Of a stretch of DNA of 64,000 nucleotides, positions 1-10,137 are shown one piece after another. The notes beneath the pieces were generated by a model. It did not search any database. It was not told where the DNA came from and was given only the letters and a program-made list of their open reading frames with translations. A program made the position numbers and the translations under genes. How positions within the stretch are numbered: the stretch's first letter is position 1; every line of letters starts with the position of its first letter. The stretch comes from Liriodendron chinense (lineage: Eukaryota > Streptophyta > Magnoliopsida > Magnoliales > Magnoliaceae): contig ML058505.1 in NCBI GenBank assembly GCA_003013855.2, positions 2,170,001 through 2,234,000 of the forward strand, written 5' to 3'.

Positions 1-167
1 GTTTATAAAATCCAGTCAATGCAAAAAAAGATGGATATTTTGGTTTCTCCATTTATGAAATGAATGGAGATGGATTCAGGTACAAATCTTCCATTTGTGG
101 GAGCTACTACATTCGAAACCATAAGATAATCCTTATGTTTATCCAAAGAATCATATTTGCATCTAAT
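1..167. other. AT-rich sequence, no feature seen
   Basis: I see no convincing reading frame, splice pattern or repeat structure here. Confidence 0.4.
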
Positions 168-345
168 AATTGTGGGGAGTGATTTGATACTCGGGCGGGG
201 CTGAGTTGAGACTCTGGCACTCTAAAATTGAGCATGTGGCATTCTCTAATTAACTCAATCAAACTGTACAAGTCAAGTTGACCGACTTTAGAATTATAAT
301 GAAAATTTTAGATTTATTTAACAATTCTAACCTTTGATTTATTTA
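168..345 (+). repeat. Dispersed repeat, family R4 (copy 1)
   Basis: This block shares an ordered set of words (a gatactc-like start, ctctggcact, gcatgtggca, taattaactcaat, aaactgt) with 55168-55335 and 58556-58725. The copies are diverged. No coding potential is seen. I cannot assign it to a known superfamily. Confidence 0.4.
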
Positions 346-649
346 ACTATTCTTATCAGCATGCATTTATAAAATACATTGCAAATTTGTAAATTAGACT
401 TGGGAAATGGTACTATGAGGTCCCATGAGGTCGAGCTCTCTAGGCCCACCGTGATTTGTGAGAGACATCCATCCCGCTGCAAAAAATGGAGGGCATCCAT
501 GCGGCGTGCACCGCCGGCAACATGGAGACCTTCCAACTTTCGTACGGAGGTAATTAGGTGGGGTGGCGACACCAGCTTATAAGCTCCTTTGTAAATGCAA
601 TGGAAGTAAAAAAGACCCCCTTACCCTTGACAAGAATTACGGTTTTTGC
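346..649. other. Intergenic, no gene seen
   Basis: Only short overlapping frames without recognisable protein content are present. Confidence 0.4.
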
Positions 650-1560
650 TCTTTTATCCAACCACTCATGTTGTGCCACATGGCAGCAGTCAATCCCCAT
701 CCTTGGAGTACCTTTACCCTGAGTACCTTTACCCCTAGACTTCTCACGAATAACCAAAATATTATCCTAAAAGCCTATAAATATTCCACCCCCTTTCATT
801 CCAAACCATCTTCCACATCTCAGACTCTCATACTCTTCCATCCTTCACATCTTCCACACGCCAAATCATCCATTCCCATCTTCCATCCATCCACCAAGGA
901 GACGAAAGAGTAAAAGGAGAGTTCTAACCCAGGTCCACTTAGTCATGCCTAGCCCTTAGCCATTCGAGCCCCAAAAACACCAATCTAAACCACTCAAGTC
1001 ACTCCTTGCAACAAGTCTATCCACCTATCACCCATTTAGATTCTGATCGACTACATCCATACTTACATGAGCATCAGTGCATCATTCTCTCCACTCCAAC
1101 CCACCTGCTGGTATAGTCGTTCTAAGTGTATACTCTGCGGCTCGTCGGAAAATAGAATCTTGCCCGTCAAAAACTTGGATTGATTAGGCTTCGATCGCTT
1201 CTTCAAGTGGGTGCATCAGGATAGATTTATCTGACTCAGATCATCGCTTATTGCAGGCACCGCATCGCTACACCACATCGCATACACAACTTGCATAATT
1301 AGCGCACAAAAGATCATACGCTTGTACGAGCAGAGTAGGTTGTTAACACCCTCCTTCTTTGTAACCATGGTTCCTTACCTAGAATTTTTGGTCATAGATC
1401 AGGAGTTATTTTAGGACAAGGAATTCGATAATTCATTTTCTTTATAAGGTTTCTACAGAGTCTAGCTGACTGTAGAAATCTGAGTAATTGGCTAGTGGCA
1501 AGCTCTAGTCAAATATAATACCACTATATAACGTGAAAGCCTTGAAAAGGCACTCGTGAG
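650..1560 (+). repeat. Decayed gypsy (Tat-like) LTR fragment
   Basis: The segment is colinear with the solo LTR at 40952-42465. It has a TATA-like CTATAAATATT near 777, a pyrimidine-rich stretch, the word CCACTCAAGTCACTCCTTGC near 990, and the terminal word ATTGGCTAGTGGC near 1488. The other LTR has CCACTCGAAGCCAATCCTTGC and ATTGGCTAGTGGCGACTCT at equivalent places. It also shares the CTCCTTC..TGTAACC motif near 1350. The left edge is not resolved and I see no target duplication, so this is a decayed fragment. Confidence 0.5.
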
Positions 1561-1846
1561 TGCGATTTGCCCACTATCCAGTGTTGACATAGTGCTGACA
1601 CATAGTGGTGTCTCATCAGTCTATGTGGACATGCTAGGACAAGTGTAAACAAAGGGCCCAGTGAGATGTGGTTTAGAGCCTATCCATTGTGAACATACCA
1701 CTTGGATGAGGGGTCATACCGAATTTGAGGCTATTCTAAAACTCAGGTGGGCTTTGCCAAGTGCTTTTAGATATTTTAGGCATGATTTTCCATGGATTCA
1801 GATGATAGGGCCCACTTAAGTTCCAGATACGGTTGATTTTTGGTAG

Positions 1847-2080
1847 ATCCAACAACATAGAGGGGACCTACCAAATGCACGGCGTGGATGTCAAGGAGGA
1901 AATGATGATCAAGTCGAAGAACCATCGTTGGATGTTGATGAAGTGCTAGTATGTACAGATGATGAAGAAACAGAAGAAGAAGAGGTGTATGTGGAAGAAG
2001 TAGATGACTCGAATGACGACGATGATTGTGATAGTGGTGGTGATCAATTGCCACAATGGCAAATAAATCAATGTCTTTAG
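1847..2080 (+). pseudogene. Acidic C-terminal-like reading frame without a start
   Basis: From 1847 to a TAG at 2078-2080 there are 78 open codons with no ATG. The second half is strongly acidic: a run of Asp/Glu (residues about 35-65) followed by a short Gly/Gln-rich end, with only a few basic residues. Acidic tails like this end many plant transposases and nuclear proteins, so this may be the last exon of a decayed transposase. I do not recognise a domain. GAN-type codon repeats alone could also give such a frame. The frame opens right after a TAG at 1844-1846. Confidence 0.25.
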
Positions 2081-2436
2081 TCTTCTACTCTTTAGTTTAT
2101 TATTAGTCTATTTAGTCTTTTGTTAGTTTTACTTTTACCTAGACTTTGTAACTTGTAAAATGTAAGTTGTAAATTCTATTTTCATTTTCTACAATCAATA
2201 ATAAATAAATAGTTTCTTCATTTTGTCTTAGTTTTTTGTTACTTGACTTCTTTCTTAGTTCTTAATCTTAATTGTTAGTTGTTACTTGTTACTTGTTACT
2301 AGTTCTTAGTTCTTATTTAGCAATAGACTAGTAGAGTAGTAGGATTATTTATTAACTTATAAACTTATAAGTTATAATTATACATGTGATGTATAATTAC
2401 TTATTAAATTATTATCTATTAACTTAGTAGTTAAGA
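2081..2436. other. AT-rich sequence before the copia insertion
   Basis: The stretch is T/A-rich with many short runs such as TTAGTT and TTACTTG. No gene is seen. It is the left flank of the copia target site. Confidence 0.5.
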
Positions 2437-2441
2437 AAGGT

Positions 2442-2906
2442 TGTAAGACTCCATTAAGTGGGCCACACATGATCATCAGTTTAGATCATGACCGTTGGAT
2501 TATTCAGATTGAGCGATTCAGTGGGCCCCACTACAGTTGTGATCATTGCAAATAGGTTTGGGGCGGGACGCTTGAACCGTAGTCCCTATGCGCGGTTATT
2601 AAGCCAGATATGGAAACCTACGGTGTGGAGACCTTAGAGGAGAGAAGTGTGATGGGTAAGCTTCTCTGGCCCTCTTTCCTATAAATATACGTCTTGGTCC
2701 CCTCACCAACATACAAGAGAAAACCCTAGTCCCATTGAGAGTTTCTCCCAAAGGTGTAAGGTGCGGAAGACCAAGAGTTCCTCTCGGCAACACGGCGGTA
2801 TCGGGAATGTCTTCCCAATCAGGTATGGCTTTAAGATTAAAGAATGGAATCTCCATTATTCGATGCATAGAGATCCGTTTATTCCGCATTAAGTTTCAGT
2901 TTAACA
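2442..2906 (+). repeat. 5' LTR of the copia element
   Basis: The 465-bp LTR starts TGTAAGACTCC and ends CAGTTTAACA. It is the same length as, and all but identical to, 9668-10132. It contains a TATA box at 2680-2687, so transcription probably starts about 30 bases downstream. The short minus-strand reading frame inside it is not a gene, because the same frame appears in the other LTR. Confidence 0.97.
2680..2687 (+). promoter_or_regulatory. TATA box of the copia 5' LTR
   Basis: TATAAATA lies 238 bases into the LTR. The identical site in the 3' LTR is at 9906-9913. Confidence 0.75.
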
Positions 2907-2908
2907 GT

Positions 2909-2920
2909 TGGTATCAGAGC
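2909..2920 (+). other. Copia primer-binding site
   Basis: TGGTATCAGAGC begins two bases after the LTR end. This is the usual plant copia primer-binding site, complementary to the 3' end of initiator methionine tRNA, where reverse transcription starts. Confidence 0.93.
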
Positions 2921-5078
2921 AACTATGCATTGATCTTGGAGATTCCAAGATGATAGATATTCAGTACTCCAGATCCGCGTCAATCCAACCTCGTCTCTGG
3001 ACGTGAGGGCCATCTCACGGCCATTGAACCGTTTTTGGGATTGTTGCTGCCAAACAGATGGCTATCGCAGCCATGGCCATAAAGATCTGGACGGCCATAG
3101 CGACGATCAGATTATAGAAATTTATTCCTATAATCGGACCGACATGGAGATCAACAGGCAGTCATCGTCGATGGCCATCAAGCTTCCAGACAACCATCAT
3201 TGACTGGGTGTATGGCCAGCACACACATTCAGAATATATATATAAAAAAAAAAAAACCCCAAATCTGATCGCACAGCGGCCAGCGGCCTTGGCTGTCGAT
3301 CTCCCAAAACCATTCATGGCTGCCGCGCCTTAGGAAAGCCTCTTACCAATCAGATCCATGGCACGGCCGATGCAGCCATCACTGTCGGGAAACATGGCCC
3401 GATTCAGACGATCGTAGCCATGGATTTCGGCGCTGATTGAGGGCCATCCAGATCGGACTCAGTCCAAGCCATGGCTGACGGCGAGGGCTGACGGCGAGAG
3501 CTGACGGTCAGGGCTGGGCGTTGTTGACGGTGCTGATGCAGAGGGGCAGCGGCCTGTGTTTTAATGGCCATTGAGATCTCCGGCAGTGGCAACACCCTGC
3601 AGTGTGGCAGGTAGTGTCGGTCGGCGGCTGTTGCTGCACAGGGGCTGTGGAAGATGAAAGCCGGCCGCCCCTGCTTACCTTATTCTGCAGCCATGAAAAC
3701 CGGCAAAACCTTTTCTTGTTACCGGTCGCCGCTGCAGCCATGGCTAGAGCCGCTGCAGCCATTTTCGGTCGCCGGATTTGGGGTGCCTAGATCTGCGATA
3801 GCCATGGCTATCGTGGAAGAGATCAAGATGGCGGCGGCTAGGGTTTTCTGATTTTGGGCGTACAGCAAGCTGCTGTTTTGAGAATTACAGCGTCTTGCTT
3901 GTTTTTTGGGATTTTTTTAGGTTGGGCCACACACTGTGACGTGATACAATCCAGTGGGCCACAAACTTGAACCGTGATCCAATTCAATGGGCCAGCCCGA
4001 TAGACCCAACACTGATCCAATCCAGTGGGCCAGCCCGACAGGCCCAACAGGCCCAGTCCATTTGGCCGGGCCGGACAGGCCCAATCAGCCCAGCCCAGGC
4101 CCAATTTCAGTGGTCTCTTTAATGCCCATGTTGGGCCCAACCTTGGGTAATGCCCATTCATCTCTGAATCATTTTGGTGGCCCATTTGATGCTTATTTTA
4201 GGCCCAACTTAAGACTTGATATTGCCATTTACATACACTATACTTGGGTCATTTTTTTTTTTATACAAGTAGAACCTTAATAAATGTATTGATGGTTGGT
4301 GGGTTTCACTTGTTAGATGGACCAAGCAATTATATATATATGGTTATATCTATTGAGCTTTGATTTGGTTTAAAATAGGGCCATTACCCATATGTTTATG
4401 GCTGATATTTAGTTGTTGACTATTTAGTATGCAATCCAACCATCACTTTAGAATATGTTTTAGGCATACGAGCGGCCAACAACAGCCATTTTTTGAGCCA
4501 AGTCAAAGCTTCTACAGTATGGTCCGTTGTGGGCAGGACCATGTAGCAATCCTTGAGTCTGGAAATGGGATTGAAGCTTATTGTGTTAGCCACCAAAGTG
4601 ACCTCAATTGGCAAAGATTTCTACTTCTAGACTTCTGTATTTGGAATTCAGTGACCCTCCATTATAGGATTGCATTCAGTTGCGTTCATAGCCAGACAGC
4701 GGTGGTCAGAACAAAGAAGTATCATCGTTTTGGCTGGATATGAGCGGGATGAAGTGGTTGGTGATGGTGATATAGGTCTGAGAGATTCATTTCACCCAAA
4801 GGTGATGGGCGTCTTAGATTTATTTCACCAACATTGGTCAGCTTCATGATTCAGTAGAGCCCATGTATGTTATAATTTCGCCCAAAGGAGGAATTGTAAT
4901 GATACGCTGGGCTCTTTCCAGATTTTGATGATTATGGCCCATCATCATTCTGGGTCATTTGATTGAAGGCCCAAATCAATCGAATGTTCATACATGCATG
5001 ATATTTGTGGTTTATGTTCATGCATTGTTATAAGGGACTTGATTATTAATGTGAGTTTTATGCTTTGAATGTCCAGCT
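2921..5078 (+). other. Long untranslated leader of the copia element
   Basis: About 2.16 kb separate the primer-binding site from the gag start, which is long for a copia element. The part at 3000-3850 is dense in GGCCAT, GCCATGG and GCAGCC words on both strands. A 38-bp near-duplication rich in GGGCCAGCCCGA occurs at 3977-4052, followed by many GGCCCA words to about 4210. The sequence near 4873-4893 (GCCCAAAGGAGGAATTG) looks like a polypurine tract and could mark captured element sequence. The short frames in the leader have no recognisable product. Confidence 0.7.
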
Positions 5079-5960
5079 ATGACTGTTTCCAATATTCCAA
5101 CCCAATTCAATTCCATACCTTTACTTACTGGGTCCAACTATTCCAAATGGAAGTCGTCCGTTGAAATAGTCCTAGGTTGCATGGACTTGGACTTGGCCCT
5201 GGAGGAAGTAGAGCCTCCTACTCCAACTGATTCTAGTACGGATTCAGCAAAGGCTCACTACAAGGCCTGGACCAAGTCAAATAAGATGTGTCTCAAAATC
5301 ATAAAGAACTCGATTTCTGAGACCATGCAGGGTGTCATGCCCGACACTGAGAAAGCTAAAGATTTCCTGACTGAAATAGGAAAACGATTTCAGAAATCGG
5401 ATAAAGCTGAGCTGAGTTCACTTTTACATAAATTGACTCAAGCCACCTATAACGGTCAGGGAAATATCAGGGAGTACATTGGTGGATTGTCTGATGTGGT
5501 GGCTAAAATTCGCGCATTAGACCTTAAGATTGAGGATGAACTCCTGATTTTCTTGGTTCTGAACTCCCTCCCTCCACAATTCAGTCAATTCCAAATCAGC
5601 TATAATACTCAAAAGGAAAAGTGGACATTGAACGAACTGATATCTCAGTACGTTCAGGAGGAAGAGAGACTCAAAAGGTCGAGCAAGATACAAAGTGCAC
5701 ACCTAGTGACATCTGGTCAGGGACGAAAAGGAAATAAGAAAAGAAAACAAACTTCAGGAAAAGGTTCTACGGGTCCTGCGGGTGGCAATCAGCCTAAGTC
5801 TGGAAAGACATTTAAGAAGAAAAGGAAGGGTCCTAATGATGGCTGCTTCTTCTGCAAGAAGCCTGGTCATTAGAAGAAAGATTGTGAAGATTTTAAAGCA
5901 TGGCTCGTTTCTAAGGGTAAAGACCATATTTTAGTCTGTTTTGAATCAAATTTAGCTGAT
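5079..5960 (+). pseudogene. gag: Copia Gag (capsid-nucleocapsid), interrupted in the zinc knuckle
   Basis: The ATG at 5079 opens 264 codons with a typical plant copia Gag start: a small N-terminal segment, then the SNYSKWKSS pattern of the retrotransposon Gag domain (residues about 18-200). A basic linker rich in Lys, Gly and Ser follows (about 215-252). Gag packages the element RNA in cytoplasmic particles. The CCHC zinc knuckle starts at codon 256, with Cys at 256 and 259 and His at 264. A TAG at 5871-5873 then stops translation, and the last Cys (codon 269) lies just beyond it. The frame stays open after the stop into the protease. The lesion removes half of the RNA-binding knuckle and all of Pol from normal translation. 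Confidence 0.92.
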
Positions 5961-6570
5961 ATGTCCACAGACTCCTGGTGGATAGATTCTGGTGCAACTA
6001 TTCACATTTGTAATTCCATGCAGGATATGCTCCAAAGCCGGACGCCAACTGATGCAGAGAGATCAGTGTATATGAGGAACGGCATTAGAGCAAACGTGGA
6101 AGCTATTGGAGTCTGTAGGCTTAGGTTATCGTCAGGACACTTTCTTGATCTAGTAGATACTGTTTGTGTGCCTTCTATAAGACGCAATTTGGTTTCCATT
6201 TCTTGTTTGGACAAATTTGGTTATGAGTTTAAATTTACAAATGGAAAATTAAGCATTTACTATGATTCAGTTGTGATTGGTTCTGGCACTTTAGTTAATA
6301 ACCTTTATCAGATAGATTTGGATGTTTCACATGTATAAAGCGTTAACTCATCACATGGAAACACTAAAGGCATCAAACGAAGTTTAGATTGTGAGAGTTC
6401 CTCCATGCTATGGCACAGGCGATTAGGCCATATCTCTCGTGAGAGATTGGAAAGGCTTGTGCGTGAAGGAATTTTTTACTCCCTAGACTTCTCAGACTTT
6501 GGGGTTTGTATTGATTGCATTAAAGGTAAACAGACTAGAATAAGGAAAAAAGGGTGCCACTAGGAGCATA
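5961..6570 (+). pseudogene. pol: Copia aspartic protease and pre-integrase region, broken
   Basis: This is in the same frame as Gag. The protease active-site signature DSGA is at 5985-5996, preceded by SWWI as is usual in copia. The frame stops at a TAA at 6336-6338. Still in that frame, a pre-integrase zinc-binding segment is clear at about 6402-6550 (LWHRRLGHIS, then C..C and GKQTR). Downstream the coding frame moves by one base within the A/G run at 6546-6555. A TGA at 6571-6573 interrupts the new frame before integrase. So two stops and one frameshift lie within about 240 bases. Confidence 0.88.
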
Positions 6571-6582
6571 TGACTCTTAGAA

Positions 6583-7623
6583 GTGATTCATACAGACATC
6601 TGCGGACCGTTCCCTACAGCATCCTGGAATGGGCAGAAGTATTTTATCACTTTTATAGATGACTACTCTCGTTATGGGTACTTATACCTTATTAACAAAA
6701 AATCAGATGCCCTGGATACATTTAAGATCTATAAGGCTGAAGTCGAGAATCAACTCGACAGGAAGATCAAAGTCGTTAGATCCGACCGTGGTGGTGAGTA
6801 CTACGGAAGGTACGACGAATCTGGGCGTAATCCAGGTCCATTCGCTAGATACCTACAAGATTGTGGCATCGTCGCCCAGTACACCATGCCTGGTACTCCA
6901 GAGCAGAATGGTGTAGCGGAAAGGCGTAATCGCACCCTAAAGGACATGGTGAGATCTATGATTAGTAATTCTACGTTGCCAGAATCTTTGTGGGGTGATG
7001 CGTTGAAAACGGCTGTGCATATCCTTAATAGGGTCCCAAGTAAGGCTGTAATGAAAACTCCATATGAATTGTGGACAGGGCGAAAGCCTAGTCTACGATA
7101 TTTTCATGTATGGGGTTGTCCTGCAGAAGCCAAACCGTATAATCCGCATGAAAGAAAACTTGACCCTAGAACTGTTAGTTGCTTCTTTATTGGATACCCA
7201 GAAAGATCAAAAGGATTCAGATTTTATTGTCCATCATATTCCATGAGAGTCATTGAGACTGGGAATGCTAGGTTTATTGAGAATACTGAAGATAGTGGGA
7301 GCACAAATTTAAGAGATATTGTATTTGAGGAAGAGCGGATTGTGGTTCCCACCACAATCATTCAGAGTAGCATGGTTGTCCGTCCAGCAGTGGACCCTGA
7401 GATCCCTATGGACGACCATGTACAACCTCAAATACAACCCACTGATGAGGAAATGGAAAACCCAATTCAGAATAATGAGCCATTAAGACGATCACACAGA
7501 GAGAGAAGATCTGCAATACCAGACGATTACGTCGTCTATTTGCAGGAGCATGAGTTTGACATTGGGGTTGAAAAGGATCCTGTATCCCTTTCACAGGTCG
7601 AACAAAGTGTGGATTCTTCTCAT
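6583..7623 (+). pseudogene. pol: Copia integrase
   Basis: The frame is open from 6574 (first GTG at 6583) through the integrase core, which inserts element cDNA into the genome. Catalytic acidic residues are visible: Asp in HTDICGPF at 6595-6597, Asp in RSDRGGEYY at 6784-6786, and Glu in NGVAERRN at 6919-6921. The GRKPS..YFHVWGC segment near 7078 is the usual copia integrase C-terminal motif. The stretch 7300-7620 is acidic and variable, the normal linker to reverse transcriptase. No stop interrupts integrase itself, but the upstream stops and shift separate it from Gag. Confidence 0.92.
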
Positions 7624-8420
7624 TGGTTCGATGCCATGAAGGATGAATTGAAATCCATGAAGGACAATAAAGTTTGGGACCTTGTTGAATTGCCTGAAGG
7701 GATTAGGCCGATTGGTTGCAAATGGGTATTTAAAACCAAACGGGACTCTAAGGGCAATATCGAAAGGTATAAAGCCAGACTAGTTGCAAAGGGTTTCACT
7801 TAGCGTGAGGGCATTGACTTTAAGGAGACTTTCTCACCTGTATCTAAGAAAAACTCCTTTAGGATCATTATGGCTCTTGTGGCTCATATGGATTTAGAGC
7901 TACATCAAATGGACGTAAAAACTGCGTTTCTCAATGGAGATCTAATGGAGAACGTGTATATGTTGCAGCCAGAAGGTTTTAAAGCCAAAGGCTCAGAACA
8001 TCTGGTCTGCAAACTTAAGAAGTCCATTTATGGGTTGAAACAGGCATCACGACAGTGGTACCTAAAGTTTCATGAAGTTGTTTCCTCATATGGTTTCATT
8101 GAAAACACTGCGGATGAGTGCATATATGTGAAAATCAGTGGGAGTAAGTTTATCATTTTGGTCTTGTATGTTGACGACATTTTATTGGCCAGTAGTGATA
8201 TTGGATTGTTGCGTGAGACTAAGAAATTTCTATCTCAAAATTTTGAGATGAAAGATCTTGGTGATGCCTCCTTTGTCGTCGGCATTCAGATTAGCCGGGA
8301 CAGATCACGTGGATTACTTGGCTTGTCGCAGATGGCCTATATTGATAGGGTTCTCGAAAGGTTTGGCATGCAAGGTTGTGCTCCTGGCCAAGCACCTATT
8401 ATAAAAGGTGACAAGTTTGG
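7624..8420 (+). pseudogene. pol: Copia reverse transcriptase, one in-frame stop
   Basis: The domain starts at WFDAMKDEL and contains GCKWVFKTK, RYKARLVAKGF, DVKTAFLNG and YGLKQASRQWY. It also has the polymerase active site YVDD at 8167-8178. A TAG at 7801-7803 interrupts the domain just after KGFT, and the frame is open again directly after it up to 9159. This enzyme copies element RNA into DNA. The stop position normally carries Gln in the family, so a C-to-T change is the simplest explanation (inference). Confidence 0.93.
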
Positions 8421-9159
8421 TCAATTTCAGTGTCCTAAGAATGACCTAGAGAAGGACAAGATGAAAGCTATTCCGTATGCGTCAGCAGTAGGGAGCATCA
8501 TGTATGCTCAGGTCTATACGCGTCCAGATATTGCTTTTGTGGTTGGAATGTTGGGCAGGTACCTTAGCAATCCAGGAATGAATCATTGGATAGTTGTAAA
8601 GAAAGTGTTGCGCTACCTGCAAAGGACAAAGGACTTCGAACTCACATACAGGAGATCCGACCATTTGGAGTTGGTAGGATATACAGATGCAGATTTTGCT
8701 GGTTGTCTCGACAGCAAGAAGTCCACCTCGGGCTATGTATTCATGATGGTTGGTGGAGCCGTATCATGGAAAAGCGTGAAACAGTCAATTACGGCATCAT
8801 CTACCATGGAAGCAGAGTATGTAGCTTGTCATGAAGCCACGAATCAGGCGGTCTGGCTTCAGAGTTTTTTCTCTGGTTTACGGGTCGTGCAGATGATCCC
8901 GAAACCGTTGAAAATCTATTGTGATAGTTCAGCTGCAGTTAACTTCTCCAACAACAACAAGCATTCATCGAGGTCAAAGCACATTGACATCAAATATCTT
9001 GTTGTGAAGGAGAGAGTTCAGAATCGTCAAGTGTCTGTGGAACTCATCGGCACAAGGCAGATGATAGCGGATCCTCTCACTAAAGGCCTTCCTATCACGC
9101 TCTTTAAGGAGCATGTGACATCTATGAGAGTTGTTGATCCCAAGGATGTATTTCAGTAG
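8421..9159 (+). pseudogene. pol: Copia RNase H and Pol C-terminus
   Basis: The RNase H part has the copia signatures GYTDADFAGC (near 8677), STSGYVF, SSTMEAEYVA (near 8797), IYCDSSAAV (near 8917) and the C-terminal DPLTKGLP (near 9070). It degrades the RNA strand during reverse transcription. The frame ends at a TAG at 9157-9159. This portion is uninterrupted. Confidence 0.92.
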
Positions 9160-9667
9160 TGGGATTTTTCATGTATGATCCGATTATGTCCAGACATTTT
9201 TTAGAAATATCTTTTATGCATTAATGATTCTATTTTCAGTTTATATCTTGCTTCTCCTTCAGTGTGCACATTCAGTTTTGAGTAAGCAAGACTTTAGTTT
9301 GTGTCTTGGAGACACGTTCAGTAGGACCACTTGAAGATGAACACGTATGATCACATGAGACGTGTAATCTTCATACCACACCCCATATCATTGATCCATG
9401 TCGTTAAGGTTATTGGTATTTGTGATCGTGATTCGTCACACTTCGAAAATATGAAATGTTGTGTTGACTACCATGATTCAATATCAGTGGTCTTGATGGA
9501 CCGGATCTGACAAGCGTTGCTCATAATTATCCAACGGTATTGTTTTGAAATCAGTAGGGCGCCCATCAGGAACTTTTGAAACAAACATGTTTTATGAAAT
9601 GTCTTTCACAAAATAAAATAAAATGTTTTATTTTCTTTCAGAGATCAGTATAGCCCAAGTGGGAGAA
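9160..9667 (+). other. 3' untranslated region and polypurine tract of the copia element
   Basis: No frame is present. The last 11 bases, AAGTGGGAGAA at 9657-9667, directly abut the 3' LTR and form the polypurine tract that primes plus-strand DNA synthesis. Confidence 0.88.
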
Positions 9668-10132
9668 TGTAAGACTCCATTAAGTGGGCCACACATGATC
9701 ATCAGTTTAGATCATGACCATTGGATTATTCAGATTGAGCGATTCAGTGGGCCCCACTACAGTTGTGATCATTGCAAATAGGTTTGGGGCGGGACGCTTG
9801 AACCGTAGTCCCTATGCGCGGTTATTAAGCCAGATATGGAAACCTACGGTGTGGAGACCTTAGAGGAGAGAAGTGTGATGGGTAAGCTTCTCTGGCCCTC
9901 TTTCCTATAAATATACGTCTTGGTCCCCTCACCAACATACAAGAGAAAACCCTAGTCCCATTGAGAGTTTCTCCCAAAGGTGTAAGGTGCGGAAGACCAA
10001 GAGTTCCTCTCGGCAACACGGCGGTATCGGGAATGTCTTCCCAATCAGGTATGGCTTTAAGATTAAAGTATGGAATCTCCATTATTCGATGCATAGAGAT
10101 CCGTTTATTCCGCATTAAGTTTCAGTTTAACA
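9668..10132 (+). repeat. 3' LTR of the copia element
   Basis: It is 465 bp and starts and ends exactly like 2442-2906. It ends at the AAGGT target duplication (10133-10137). Confidence 0.97.
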
Positions 10133-10137
10133 AAGGT

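Larger units (their letters stand above)
2437..10137 (+). mobile_element. Complete Ty1/copia LTR retrotransposon with TSD AAGGT
   Basis: The element body runs 2442-10132. Both LTRs are 465 bp and begin TG and end CA. The 5-bp sequence AAGGT lies directly outside both ends (2437-2441 and 10133-10137). A primer-binding site follows the 5' LTR after two bases, and a purine tract ends at the 3' LTR. Internal domains run in the order gag, protease, integrase, reverse transcriptase, RNase H, which is the copia order. Counting by eye, the LTRs differ at two positions (a G/A near 2500 and an A/T near 2850). The polyprotein is broken by several in-frame stops and one frameshift, so this copy cannot encode its own full polyprotein. 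It is structurally complete but coding-defective. Confidence 0.97.

Noticed and set aside
2599..2889. A 96-codon minus-strand frame that is repeated at 9825-10115
   Set aside because: It is the antisense of the two copia LTRs; the duplication is that of the LTR, not of a gene.
4429..4743. A 104-codon frame in the copia leader
   Set aside because: No domain, no family resemblance and it lies in the untranslated leader.
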